Part shown: piece by piece, positions 1-8,001 of the stretch
How the letters are laid out: the number at the start of each line of letters is the position of its first letter
How positions within the stretch are numbered: the first letter of the stretch is position 1
From: Actibacterium naphthalenivorans
GTDB taxonomy: Bacteria; Pseudomonadota; Alphaproteobacteria; Rhodobacterales; Rhodobacteraceae
Length of the DNA stretch: 64,000 nucleotides
Assembly (NCBI RefSeq): GCF_014196965.1
Contig: NZ_JACIEQ010000001.1
Coordinates: 1,240,001 to 1,304,000 of the forward strand
Reading direction: 5' to 3'
Notes under the pieces: model-generated
What the model was told of the DNA's origin: nothing
The model's input: only the letters and a program-made list of their open reading frames with translations
Databases searched by the model: none
Program-made: the position numbers and the translations under genes

Positions 1-2
1 TG

Positions 3-755
3 CACCGGTCGGCCACCGAAGCGCTCGAGGCGATGCCGACGGACGGGCCGGTGGATCTGATCATCACCGACCAGCGGATGCCGGGAACCGACGGGCTCGC
101 CTTTGCGCGGGCGCTGCGGGGCGCGGGCTGCGACGCGCCGATCCTGTTGCTCAGCTCCAACCCCGGCGTGCTGCGCGATAGCGGGGCGCAGCCGGATGTC
201 GACATGGTAATGACCAAACCGGTCTTGCGGCGCGCGCTGTTCGGGGCGATCAACGATCTGATTGCGCGCTCGGCGGCAGCGCCCACCCCCCCGCCCGCCC
301 CCCGGCGGATGAAAGTGCTGGCCGCCGAAGACAACCGCACCAACAGGCTGGTCTTCGCCAAGATGGTTCAGACCCTGGATATCGATCTCAGCGTCGCCGA
401 AAACGGGCATCAGGCGCTGGAGGCGTTTCAGACCGACCGGCCCGATCTGATCTTCATGGATATTTCCATGCCGGGGATGGACGGAAAGGCAGCCGCCCGC
501 GCCATCCGCGAGGCCGAGGCCAAGACCGGAGCGGCCCCGGTTCCGATCGTGGCGATGACCGCCCACGCGATGGAGGGTGACGCCGAAGAGATTCTGGCGG
601 CCGGCCTGACCCACTATCTGACCAAGCCGCTCAAGAAAGACCTGATCGTCGGGATGATCCTTGACCACCTGCCGGCGCAGTGCCTGCCGCCACAGCCCGA
701 CGACCCGCCCGTGCGTGAACTGGCGGCGGCGGGCGGTGACACGGCGTTGGCTTGA
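3..755 (+). CDS. Hybrid sensor kinase or response regulator, C-terminal part with two receiver domains (5' truncated)
   Basis: The reading frame is open from the first bases of the window, so the gene starts upstream; 250 residues are visible. They contain two CheY-like receiver domains joined by an Ala/Pro-rich linker. The first has the likely phospho-acceptor Asp in IITDQRMPG (codon at 69-71). The second has the full pattern AEDN, Asp in FMDISMPG (codon at 459-461), MTAHAM and a Lys in LTKPLKK. Tandem receivers at a C-terminus usually follow a histidine kinase core in BarA-like hybrid kinases, but that part is not in view, so a stand-alone multi-receiver protein remains possible. It converges on yaaA with a 10-nt gap. 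Confidence 0.85.
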   Translation, partial: HRSATEALEAMPTDGPVDLIITDQRMPGTDGLAFARALRGAGCDAPILLLSSNPGVLRDSGAQPDVDMVMTKPVLRRALFGAINDLIARSAAAPTPPPAPRRMKVLAAEDNRTNRLVFAKMVQTLDIDLSVAENGHQALEAFQTDRPDLIFMDISMPGMDGKAAARAIREAEAKTGAAPVPIVAMTAHAMEGDAEEILAAGLTHYLTKPLKKDLIVGMILDHLPAQCLPPQPDDPPVRELAAAGGDTALA

Positions 756-765
756 AGACGGGCGT

Positions 766-1542
766 TCAGCCCTCTTCACCATCGCGCAGAAAAACCCAGC
801 GATCCCCTTCGGACAAGGCTGCGCTGAACCGGTAGCCGCCGGTGTCGAAGGCCCGCAGGCTTTCGGGGTCGGTCAGGCGGTGTTCGATGATGAACCGGGC
901 CACCGCCCCGCGCGCCTTCTTGGCGAAGAAGCTGACGATCTTCTGCTGCCCGCCGCGCTGCTCGAGAAATACCGGCGTGATCACGCGTAGCCCGAGCGCC
1001 TGCTCCGGCACCGCACTGAAATATTCGACCGACGCGCAATTGACCAGCACGTCGGTGCCGGCCTCCCGCGCTGCCACGTTCAGCGCCTCGGCCAGCCGGT
1101 CGCCCCAATACTCATAAAGCGTCGCGCCCCTGTCGGTCTTCAGCCGGCTGCCCATTTCCAGGCGATAGGGCTGGATCGCGTCAAGCGGACGCAACAGGCC
1201 GTAAAGGCCTGACAATATGCGCAGATGGCCTTGGGCCCAGCGCAGATCGTCGGCATCCAGCGATGCGGCCTCGAGCCCGGCGTAGGTATCGCCCGCAAAG
1301 GCCAGCGCGGCGGGCCGGGTTCTGTCAGCGGCGGGGCCGGAGGCGAAATCGGCGAAACGCTCGGCATTCAGCCGGGCCAGGTTTTCACTGATCCCCATCA
1401 GCTTTTGCAGATCGGGCACGCTCAGCGCGCGGGCGACCCCGGCCAGATGGGCGGCGTCTTGCTGAAAGGCGGGCGCGGTGACGGCGTGCCCCTCAACCGG
1501 CGAAAAATCCAGACGTTTGGCAGGCGAGACGACAACCAGCAT
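766..1542 (-). CDS. yaaA: Peroxide stress resistance protein YaaA
   Basis: A 258-residue protein of the YaaA/DUF328 (UPF0246) family, with the characteristic N-terminus MLVVVSPAKRLDF and the conserved SGLYGLLRPLD and EYWG segments. Family members bind DNA and limit iron-driven oxidative damage after peroxide exposure in E. coli; the role here is inferred from family membership. I chose the internal ATG at 1542 because it gives the family N-terminus and is preceded by an AAGGG-like ribosome site; an upstream in-frame ATG adds ten unconserved residues. It lies about 60 nt downstream of recQ on the same strand and may be cotranscribed with it. Confidence 0.9.
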   Translation of the reverse strand: MLVVVSPAKRLDFSPVEGHAVTAPAFQQDAAHLAGVARALSVPDLQKLMGISENLARLNAERFADFASGPAADRTRPAALAFAGDTYAGLEAASLDADDLRWAQGHLRILSGLYGLLRPLDAIQPYRLEMGSRLKTDRGATLYEYWGDRLAEALNVAAREAGTDVLVNCASVEYFSAVPEQALGLRVITPVFLEQRGGQQKIVSFFAKKARGAVARFIIEHRLTDPESLRAFDTGGYRFSAALSEGDRWVFLRDGEEG

Positions 1543-1602
1543 TTGCACCCTTTTATCTGCTCCGGCGCGCAACCTAGCAGAGCGCCGCCGCGCGTCCAGC
1601 GC

Positions 1603-3645
1603 TCAGGCCTCGTGGAGCACCTGCAAAAAGGCCGCACCGAACCGCTCGGCCCGCCGGTCACCCAGAAGCCGCTCCAGCGCGCGGAGGTCACCGGGGCGCG
1701 TCTCGGCCACCTTGGCAAGCAGCGATGTCGAACAGCTCAGCGGCTTGTCGATGCCGCCGTCACCACGCGAAAGTTCGGCCTGCACTTCCAGAAGGCGGTC
1801 ATAAAGGCTAGCCGCCTCGCGCCCCGCCAGCTTGCGCCGCGTGGGATGCAGCGCCGCGGTGCCCTCTCCGGTGATCACCTCGAGGAAGGCCGCGCCGTAG
1901 CGTTCGAGCTTTTTCGCGCCGACGCCGCTGATACGCGCCATCTCGTCCAGTGTCTGCGGGCGTTTCTCCGCCATTTCGATCAAGGTGCGGTCATTGAAAA
2001 TGACATAGGCGGGTGCCTTGGCGGCCTCGGCAAAGGCGCGGCGTTTCGCCTTGAGCGCCGACAAAAGCGGCGCATCCTCCTCCGCGACCAGCGTCTTGAC
2101 GGCGGGACGCGCGCTGCTGGCCTTGCGGATGGTATCCCGGCGCAGCTCGATCCCCGCTTCGCCGCGCAGGATCGGGCGCGCGGCTTCGGTCATGCGCAGG
2201 GCGCCGTGGCGTTCGGGATCGGGGCGCACAAGATCATGCCCCATCATCTGACGGAATATCGCCTGCCACTGGCGGCGGTCGAACTCACGCCCGACCCCGA
2301 AGGTGGGCAGCGCATCGTGGCTGCGCGCCTTCACCTTGTCGGTGCCGTTGCCGGTAAGGATGTCGATCAGATGCCCGGCACCGAAGTATTCGCCGGTGCG
2401 CAGGATCGCCGACAGCGCCTTGCGCACGGCCTCTGTCCCGTCGAAAGCTTCGGCAGGGCGATCGCACAGGTCGCAAGTTCCGCAGGGTTGCGCCTCTTCG
2501 CCGAAATAGCCAAGCAGGGTCTGGCGGCGGCATGTCAGCGCCTCTGCCAGGCCCAGCAGCGCGTTCAGCCGCGCGTGATCGGCCGCGCGACGCTCTGCCG
2601 GGGCGGGGCTTTCATCGATCTGCGACCGGCGCAGGCGGATGTCTTCGGGGCCGTAAAGCGTGAGGGTTTCGGCCGGGGCGCCATCGCGCCCGGCGCGGCC
2701 GATTTCCTGATAGTAACCTTCGATGGATTTCGGCAGATCGGCATGGGCGACCCAGCGGATATCGGGCTTGTCCACCCCCATGCCGAAGGCGACGGTGGCA
2801 ACCACGATCAGCCCGTCTTCGCGCTGGAACCGTGCCTCGACCTCGCGTCGCGGCTCCGCCTCCATCCCGCCGTGATAGTGGCAGGCGCTGTGGCCCGCCT
2901 CGCGCAGGGCGGCGGCCAGGCTTTCGGTCTTGGCCCGCGTGCCGCAATAGACGATGCCGGACTGGCCCTTGCGGGCATCCGCGAAATCGAGGATCTGGCG
3001 GCGTGGGGAATCCTTGACCTCGAACGCCAGGTGGATGTTGGGCCGGTCGAAGCCGCGCAGAAAGGTTTCGGGCTGCACCCCGTCGAACAGCCGGGTCACG
3101 ATCTCGGCGCGGGTTTCGGCGTCGGCGGTGGCGGTGAAGGCGGCCAGCGGCACGTTCAGGCTGCGCCGCAATTCGCCGATGCGCAGGTAATCGGGGCGAA
3201 AATCATGGCCCCACTGACTGACGCAATGCGCCTCGTCCACCGCGATCAGGCTGACGCCGATGCGGCGCAGCAGGTTCAGCGTGCCACCGGCGGAAAGGCG
3301 CTCGGGCGCCATGTAGAGCAGTTTCAGCACGCCTTCGTCGAGGGCGCGAAACACCTCTTCGGTTTCTTCTTCGGTATTGCCGGAGGTCAGCGCCCCCGCC
3401 GCCACGCCCGCCTCGCGCAGCCCGCGCACCTGATCGCGCATCAGCGCGATCAGCGGCGAAATCACGACCGTCACCCCGTCGCGGCACAGCGCGGGAAGCT
3501 GAAAGCACAGCGATTTGCCGCCGCCGGTGGGCATGATCGCCAGCGTATGTTGCCCGGCCATGACCGCATCGACGATCTCGGCCTGGCCGGGGCGGAATTC
3601 GGAGAATCCGAAGACGGATGAAAGAAGCTCTGCTGCGCCTGGCAT
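1603..3645 (-). CDS. recQ: ATP-dependent DNA helicase RecQ
   Basis: A 680-residue superfamily 2 helicase that unwinds DNA 3' to 5' in recombination and replication-fork repair. Visible are Walker A PTGGGKS near residues 39-45, the DEAH box at 137-140, motif VAFGMGVDKPDIRWV, the QEIGRAGRDG motif VI, a four-cysteine zinc site around residues 365-390 (CGTCDLC) and the RQC region. After that come an HRDC domain (about 515-590) and a second HRDC-like segment at the extreme C-terminus ending LERLLGDRRAERFGAAFLQVL. Most bacterial RecQ proteins have one HRDC domain, so the tandem arrangement is notable. The start is the first Met of the conserved N-terminus. Confidence 0.95.
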   Translation of the reverse strand: MPGAAELLSSVFGFSEFRPGQAEIVDAVMAGQHTLAIMPTGGGKSLCFQLPALCRDGVTVVISPLIALMRDQVRGLREAGVAAGALTSGNTEEETEEVFRALDEGVLKLLYMAPERLSAGGTLNLLRRIGVSLIAVDEAHCVSQWGHDFRPDYLRIGELRRSLNVPLAAFTATADAETRAEIVTRLFDGVQPETFLRGFDRPNIHLAFEVKDSPRRQILDFADARKGQSGIVYCGTRAKTESLAAALREAGHSACHYHGGMEAEPRREVEARFQREDGLIVVATVAFGMGVDKPDIRWVAHADLPKSIEGYYQEIGRAGRDGAPAETLTLYGPEDIRLRRSQIDESPAPAERRAADHARLNALLGLAEALTCRRQTLLGYFGEEAQPCGTCDLCDRPAEAFDGTEAVRKALSAILRTGEYFGAGHLIDILTGNGTDKVKARSHDALPTFGVGREFDRRQWQAIFRQMMGHDLVRPDPERHGALRMTEAARPILRGEAGIELRRDTIRKASSARPAVKTLVAEEDAPLLSALKAKRRAFAEAAKAPAYVIFNDRTLIEMAEKRPQTLDEMARISGVGAKKLERYGAAFLEVITGEGTAALHPTRRKLAGREAASLYDRLLEVQAELSRGDGGIDKPLSCSTSLLAKVAETRPGDLRALERLLGDRRAERFGAAFLQVLHEA

Positions 3646-3663
3646 GGGACCTGCGGGATTTTA

Positions 3664-3684
3664 GGCAAACTGCTCTGTTTTGCC
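3664..3684. promoter_or_regulatory. Inverted repeat upstream of recQ
   Basis: GGCAAA and TTTGCC form a perfect 6-bp inverted repeat separated by 9 nt, 19 nt upstream of the recQ start codon and just downstream of the YggT gene, which is on the same strand. It could be a weak terminator for the YggT gene (a short A/T run follows on the minus strand) or an operator for recQ. The sequence alone does not decide between them. Confidence 0.3.
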
Positions 3685-3719
3685 AGACTCTCCCACGTTA
3701 GGAATCCGCGAACAAGGCC

Positions 3720-4007
3720 TCAGGCGAAAGAGTAGAGATTATTGCCGATGACGATGCGCAGCGCATAGATGCCGACCAGCACGATCAGCGGCGCCAGATC
3801 CAGCCCGCCGGTGTTGGGCAGGATGCGGCGGATCGGGGCGTAGATCGGCTCCAGCAGCCGGTTCAGCCCGTCCCAGATCTGCGCGACCAGCGGCTGACGC
3901 AGGTTCAGCACCTGAAAGCTGATCAGCCAGCTCATGATGATCTGGACAATGATGACGAACCAGACGATGTCGAGTATCAAAAGCAGGATTTGCAGGATCG
4001 AGAGCAT
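3720..4007 (-). CDS. YggT family membrane protein
   Basis: A 95-residue protein with two hydrophobic segments: residues about 1-25, starting MLSILQILLLILDIVW, and about 70-90, LAPLIVLVGIYALRIVI. The family motif LLEPIYAPIRRILPNTGGLD lies between them. YggT proteins are small inner-membrane proteins of unclear biochemical role, linked in other bacteria to turgor or osmotic tolerance and to cell-division gene clusters. The ATG at 4007 fits the family N-terminus; the open frame extends 22 residues further with no conserved sequence. It is divergent from the thioesterase gene. Confidence 0.85.
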   Translation of the reverse strand: MLSILQILLLILDIVWFVIIVQIIMSWLISFQVLNLRQPLVAQIWDGLNRLLEPIYAPIRRILPNTGGLDLAPLIVLVGIYALRIVIGNNLYSFA

Positions 4008-4139
4008 GGGCAAGGGTCTTTCTGAGCCAGAGTTGCCCAAGAGGTAAGCGTAAGGGCCTGCGGTGACAACCATCTAACGCGACGTAGCGGATTGACCTTT
4101 GGCAGGGCAAGCCCAGTCTTTCGCCAAAAGGAGACAGCA

Positions 4140-4670
4140 TTGTACCCGTTTCTGCGCCTTTTCAAGGAGATGATGGTTCACCGCAACGGCCCTGCCCTGC
4201 CGCTGTGGGGCACCCATGTCTCGTACCATGTCTGCTGGCCCTGGGATATCGACCCGTGGCGAGAGCTGAACAACGGCCGCACCCTGACGCTCTATGATCT
4301 GGGCCGCTTGCCGGCGGCCGCGCGGGCCGGCCTTGTCGCCGTGCTGCGGCAGAAACGCTGGGGCATGACAATGGCCGGGGTTTCCGTTCGGTATCGCCGT
4401 CGGGTGCGCCTGTTCGACAAGATCGAGATGCGGACCCGTTTCGTCGGCTGGGATGCCCGGTTTTTGTATGTCGAGCAGTCGATGTGGAAAGCCGACGAAT
4501 GCACCAGCCACGCGCTCTACCGTGTCGCGGTGACCGATGCGAACGGCATTGTCGCGCCCGCCCGCGTGCTGGCCGCGATGGGCGAAGATACGATCCCGCC
4601 CGAGATGCCCGGCTGGGTCACCGCCTGGATCGCCGCCGAGGCCGAACGCCCCTGGCCGCCACAGCGGTAG
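4140..4670 (+). CDS. Hotdog-fold acyl-CoA thioesterase-like protein, TTG start
   Basis: A 176-residue hotdog-fold protein resembling the 4-hydroxybenzoyl-CoA thioesterase/YbgC superfamily. It has the conserved stretch CWPWDIDPWRELNNGRTL, where the Asp and Asn-Gly lie at the expected active-site loop, and the YRRRVRLFDKIEMRTR strand. It probably hydrolyses an acyl-CoA thioester; the substrate is unknown. I take TTG at 4140 as the start because AAGGAG sits 6 nt upstream and the resulting N-terminus, MYPFLRLFKEM, resembles related Rhodobacterales proteins. An ATG at 4092 gives 16 extra residues that look unconserved. Confidence 0.75.
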   Translation: MYPFLRLFKEMMVHRNGPALPLWGTHVSYHVCWPWDIDPWRELNNGRTLTLYDLGRLPAAARAGLVAVLRQKRWGMTMAGVSVRYRRRVRLFDKIEMRTRFVGWDARFLYVEQSMWKADECTSHALYRVAVTDANGIVAPARVLAAMGEDTIPPEMPGWVTAWIAAEAERPWPPQR

Positions 4671-4742
4671 CCACGCCAAGCCCCTTGCGCCGCCGGTGGT
4701 TTGCCGCTCAAATCGCCTCGGGCAAGGGCGGGGAACGGTGTG

Positions 4743-6116
4743 ATGGCGCATGGGTCGGCGAAACGGCGCATCTGGGGATGGTGTTTCTTCGATTGGGCCA
4801 GCCAGCCCTATAACACCCTGCTCATCACCTTCATCTTCGGCCCCTATGTGAAAGAGATGCTGGGCAGCGGCACGGCGGCCCAGACCGCATGGGGCTATGG
4901 CGTCGGGGCTGCGGGCATCCTGATCGCGCTGCTGGCGCCGGTTCTGGGTGCGATCGCCGACCGGGCAGGCGGGCGGATGCGGTTCATCTGGCTGTTCTCG
5001 CTGCTCTATTTTGCCGGTGCCTGGGGCCTGTGGTGGGCCGCGCCCGGCAGCTTTCACCTGCCGCTGGTTCTGCTTTCCTTCGGCATCGGCCTGATCGGGA
5101 TGGAATTCGCCACCATCTTCACCAATGCCATGCTCCCCGATCTCGGCCCCCGCGAAGAGATCGGGCGCATCTCCGGCTCCGGCTGGGCGTTCGGCTATCT
5201 GGGCGGGGTGCTGTCACTCGCCGTGATGCTGGTGTTTTTCGCCGAAAGCGCCACAACAGGCAAAACGCTGATCGGCATCGCCCCGGTGCTGGGGCTGGAT
5301 GCGGCGATGCGCGAAGGCACCCGCGCCGTCGGCCCGTTCACGGCGCTGTGGTTCGCGGTTTTCATGGTGCCGTTCTTTCTATGGGTGCGCGAGCCGCGCC
5401 ACCCGGAGGCGCTGACCATCGTGCAGGCCGTCCGCTCCGCCCTGCCCGAGCTGCGCCAGACCCTGCGCCACCTGCCCGACAACCGCAGCCTGTTCGCCTA
5501 TCTGGGATCGTCGATGTTCTACCGCGACGCGCTGAACGGCATGTATGCCTTTGGCGGCATCTATGCGGCGGGCGTGCTGGAATGGTCGGTCGTGGATGTG
5601 GGGATCTTCGGGATCATCGCGGCGATCACCGGCGCCGTCTTCGCCTGGCTCGGCGGCCGGGCCGACGCGCGGTTCGGCCCGAAGCCGGTGATCTTCGCCA
5701 CCGTCCTGGTGTTGACAGGGGTCGCCATCGCGGTGGTCTTTGTATCGCGCAGTTCGGTGCTGGGCATCGCGGTGCCGGCCGGCTCCGCCTTGCCCGACAT
5801 CGCCTTCTATATCCTTGGGGCGCTGATCGGGGGCGCCGGGGGGGCGCTGCAATCGGCCAGCCGTACGATGATGGTGCACCAGGCCCCCGCCGGCCGCGTT
5901 ACCGAAGCCTTCGGCCTTTACGCCCTGGCCGGCAAGGCCACGTCTTTTGTCGCCCCGATTTCCATCGGTATCGCCACCGATCTGAGCGGAAGTCAGCAAT
6001 TGGGCATCACCCCGCTGATCGCCCTCTTTCTTATCGGGCTGTTTTTGCTACTCTGGGTGAAACCAGAAGGCGAACGAGCAGAAGAATGGTCCGCACCCTC
6101 TCCGCAATTGCCCTGA
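4743..6116 (+). CDS. MFS transporter, Atg22/UMF1-like
   Basis: A 457-residue membrane protein with about twelve predicted transmembrane segments and the N-terminal signature WGWCFFDWASQPYNTLLITF, characteristic of the UMF1/Atg22 branch of the major facilitator superfamily. In yeast, vacuolar Atg22 exports amino acids; bacterial members are largely uncharacterised, so the substrate cannot be named. The ATG at 4743 is chosen because it directly precedes the conserved N-terminus; the upstream ATG at 4701 would add 14 residues. The 3' end overlaps mepA by 31 nt in another frame, suggesting coupled expression. Confidence 0.85.
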   Translation: MAHGSAKRRIWGWCFFDWASQPYNTLLITFIFGPYVKEMLGSGTAAQTAWGYGVGAAGILIALLAPVLGAIADRAGGRMRFIWLFSLLYFAGAWGLWWAAPGSFHLPLVLLSFGIGLIGMEFATIFTNAMLPDLGPREEIGRISGSGWAFGYLGGVLSLAVMLVFFAESATTGKTLIGIAPVLGLDAAMREGTRAVGPFTALWFAVFMVPFFLWVREPRHPEALTIVQAVRSALPELRQTLRHLPDNRSLFAYLGSSMFYRDALNGMYAFGGIYAAGVLEWSVVDVGIFGIIAAITGAVFAWLGGRADARFGPKPVIFATVLVLTGVAIAVVFVSRSSVLGIAVPAGSALPDIAFYILGALIGGAGGALQSASRTMMVHQAPAGRVTEAFGLYALAGKATSFVAPISIGIATDLSGSQQLGITPLIALFLIGLFLLLWVKPEGERAEEWSAPSPQLP

Positions 6117-6970
6117 TCCTGGGGCTTGTCAGTCCTGTTTGCGCGCAGGAAAAGGCCAATCAGCTTTTCGGCGCCAAAAGGACGGCGTCGGCCCATGTGC
6201 CCGCGGCGATCGGCACCTATGCCAAGGGCTGCGGCGCCGGGCTGATGCAACTGCCCGAAACCGGCCCGACATGGCAGGCGATGCGGCTGAGCCGCAACCG
6301 CAACTGGGGCCACCCCGAGATGATCGCCTTCATCCAGAGGCTCGGCGCCGAGGCCACGCGCCACGGCTGGGCCGGGCTCTACATCGGCGACATCAGCCAG
6401 CCGCGCGGCGGCCCGATGACAAGCGGCCACGCCTCGCATCAGATCGGGCTGGACGCGGATATCTGGATGCTGCCACCCAAACGGCTGAACCTGAGCCGCA
6501 GCGACCGCGAGAAGATCAGCTCGCTGAACGTGCGCAGTGCCGATCAGCGCAGCGTCAACGGCAATTTCACGCGGGCCCATTACAACATCCTGAAAGCCGC
6601 CGCATCAGACCCGGCGGTAGACCGGATTTTCGTGACCCCGCCCGTCAAGATCGAGATGTGCAAGACAGCGCGCCGGGCCGACAGGGCCTGGCTTCAGAAG
6701 ATCCGCCCGCTTTACGGCCACAACACCCATTTCCACATACGCCTGAAATGCCCTGCGGGATCGGCCTTCTGCCAGACGCAAAGGCCCAGCGTGGCAGAGC
6801 TTTCCAAAGGCGGCGACGGCTGCGACGAGACGTTGCAATGGTGGGTGACCGATTATCTGAACCCACCCAAGACACCCGCCAGCCCCCCGGCCCCCAGAAA
6901 GCGCGGCGCGCGGGATTACACGATGGAAGACCTGCCCGGGCAATGCGCCCAGGTTCTGGCCGCACGCTGA
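6086..6970 (+). CDS. mepA: Penicillin-insensitive murein endopeptidase MepA
   Basis: A 294-residue periplasmic LAS-family metallopeptidase that cleaves D-Ala-mDAP crosslinks in peptidoglycan. It has a signal peptide (residues 1-20, cleavage after VCA), then the metal-binding region SGHASHQIGLDADIW with the expected His and Asp ligands and the later NTHFHIRL with the second His pair. Several cysteines, including KGCGAG, CKTAR, KCPAG and GQCAQ, fit the disulfides of the family. The start is the ATG at 6086, inside the end of the upstream MFS gene. Confidence 0.92.
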   Translation: MVRTLSAIALILGLVSPVCAQEKANQLFGAKRTASAHVPAAIGTYAKGCGAGLMQLPETGPTWQAMRLSRNRNWGHPEMIAFIQRLGAEATRHGWAGLYIGDISQPRGGPMTSGHASHQIGLDADIWMLPPKRLNLSRSDREKISSLNVRSADQRSVNGNFTRAHYNILKAAASDPAVDRIFVTPPVKIEMCKTARRADRAWLQKIRPLYGHNTHFHIRLKCPAGSAFCQTQRPSVAELSKGGDGCDETLQWWVTDYLNPPKTPASPPAPRKRGARDYTMEDLPGQCAQVLAAR

Positions 6971-7091
6971 TGGTTTCCGCCCCCGTTTCGGCGAAATACC
7001 GGGTTGATTTCCGGTTTTACGGGCGCTAGCAGGGCGCGTTCGCCGCCTTGGCGGCCAAGTCTCCGCAACCTTGTAAAAACGGATCAACCTG

Positions 7092-7715
7092 ATGACCCGC
7101 ACTCTTCTTCCCGGCGTTCTCGCCATGGCCGCCATCGTCGTGGCCTCCAACATTCTGGTGCAGTTCCTGTTCGGACAATGGCTGACCTGGGGCGCCTTTA
7201 CCTATCCCTTCGCCTTCCTCGTCACCGATGTGATGAACCGCGTCTACGGCGTGGGGCCTGCCCGCAAGGTCGTGGCCGCGGGGTTCGTGGTGGGGGTGAT
7301 CTGCTCGCTGATCGGAACGCAGATCATGGGCGAGTTCGGCCCGCTGGTGACGCTGCGCATCGCGCTGGGATCGGGGCTCGCCTTTCTGACGGCGCAGATG
7401 CTGGACGTGGCGATTTTCAACCGGCTGCGCGAAGGCAAATGGTGGCGGGCGCCGCTGGCATCAACGCTGGTGGGATCTTCGGTCGATACGGCGATCTTCT
7501 TTTTTGTCGCGTTTTCAGGGGCTTTGACCGTTCTGGAGCCCGCCAACGACGTCAGCTGGGCCAATGAAACCCTGCCGCTGTTGAGCGTGGGACCGATGGT
7601 GCCGCTGTGGGTTTCGCTGGCATTTGCGGACTGGCTTGTCAAACTTTCGCTCGCTTTGTTGGCACTTGCGCCATTTCGCCTAATTGTTGGGCGCCTTATT
7701 CCACGGGTTGCGTGA
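7092..7715 (+). CDS. yhhQ: Queuosine precursor transporter (VUT/YhhQ family)
   Basis: A 207-residue integral membrane protein with about six transmembrane segments and family motifs YPFAFLVTDVMNRVYG and SSVDTAIFFFVAF. YhhQ proteins take up queuosine precursors (preQ0/preQ1) for tRNA modification. The ATG at 7092 follows a short A-rich leader with only a weak ribosome site. The preceding gap after mepA (6971-7091) contains a GCCGCC-TT-GGCGGC hairpin at 7042-7055 but no recognisable preQ1 riboswitch. Confidence 0.9.
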   Translation: MTRTLLPGVLAMAAIVVASNILVQFLFGQWLTWGAFTYPFAFLVTDVMNRVYGVGPARKVVAAGFVVGVICSLIGTQIMGEFGPLVTLRIALGSGLAFLTAQMLDVAIFNRLREGKWWRAPLASTLVGSSVDTAIFFFVAFSGALTVLEPANDVSWANETLPLLSVGPMVPLWVSLAFADWLVKLSLALLALAPFRLIVGRLIPRVA

Positions 7716-7721
7716 AAAGTT

Positions 7722-7750
7722 TTGACAAACACTAAATATGTGGCACCCTA
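7722..7750 (+). promoter_or_regulatory. Possible promoter of the yhhQ-arfB intergenic RNA
   Basis: TTGACA at 7722-7727 matches the sigma-70 -35 consensus exactly. A CACCCT/ACCCTA sequence lies 16-17 nt downstream (7744-7750) in -10 position. The A/T-rich spacer and lack of coding sequence support a promoter, but the -10 element is poor and the assignment is tentative. Confidence 0.4.
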
Positions 7751-7784
7751 CCTGTAACGGCAGCAGCAGAAAGGAGGTGGTCCA

Positions 7785-7841
7785 GTGTCTAGAGTGATAT
7801 TGGAGAGAGGTGTCCGAACAGTTGGGGAGGCCGTGACCTGA
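7785..7841 (+). CDS. Candidate 18-residue peptide with near-perfect Shine-Dalgarno
   Basis: GTG at 7785 opens an 18-codon frame reading MSRVILERGVRTVGEAVT, ending at TGA 7839-7841. AAAGGAGGTG is immediately upstream, about 5 nt from the start, the strongest ribosome-binding sequence I saw in the window. The peptide is charged and has no signal or membrane segment. Nothing confirms that it is translated; the ribosome site could instead be part of a regulatory RNA. Conservation of the frame in relatives would be the deciding test. Confidence 0.35.
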   Translation: MSRVILERGVRTVGEAVT

Positions 7842-7910
7842 AGGCAATCCGGAAGGTCGAACATCCCTGATTGGGCTTTGCTCTAACTGGCCCATCTCCC
7901 AAGATACTCG

Positions 7911-7939
7911 AAGGGCTGCCGACTTCCGGCAGCCCTTTT
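7911..7939 (+). terminator. Strong intrinsic terminator upstream of arfB
   Basis: GGGCTGCC (7913-7920) and GGCAGCCC (7928-7935) form a perfect 8-bp stem with a 7-nt loop, followed by TTTT; two A-T pairs extend the base. It ends the intergenic RNA and insulates arfB, whose start lies 62 nt downstream. Confidence 0.85.
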
Positions 7940-8001
7940 GGTTTGGCCCCCGCCCCTGTACGCTTGGTACCATTCGCCCCCCGGTTCGGTACAAATCCCC
8001 C

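Larger units (their letters stand above)
7755..7940 (+). ncRNA. Candidate small structured RNA between yhhQ and arfB
   Basis: This 0.2-kb transcription-unit-like segment lies between a TTGACA element and a strong intrinsic terminator. It contains AAAGGAGGTGGTCC (7770-7783), one base away from a 14-nt complement of the 16S rRNA 3' tail, and an 18-codon ORF. Several complementary segments are visible: TTGGGGAG (7822-7829) can pair imperfectly with CTCCCAA near 7896-7902, and CGGCAGC (7758-7764) can pair with GCTGCCG (7915-7921), competing with the terminator stem. It could be a small RNA, a short-peptide mRNA or an attenuated leader for arfB. I do not recognise a named RNA family. Confidence 0.4.

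Noticed and set aside
1225-3621. Very long plus-strand open frame (about 800 codons) opposite yaaA and recQ
   Set aside because: It is antisense to clear recQ and yaaA genes; high GC at third positions creates long shadow frames, and the translation is low-complexity Arg/Gly/Ala without domains.
7042-7055. GCCGCC-TT-GGCGGC as a mepA terminator
   Set aside because: The stem is perfect but the loop is only 2 nt and no T tract follows; it lies 70 nt after mepA.
6971-7091. preQ1 riboswitch before yhhQ
   Set aside because: Queuosine transporters are often preQ1-regulated, but I could not fit the short preQ1 aptamer pattern to this leader.
7785-7940. SRP RNA, tmRNA or 6S RNA identity for the intergenic RNA
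   Set aside because: The conserved SRP tetraloop region, a tRNA-like tmRNA part and a clear 6S-type central bubble could not be recognised.
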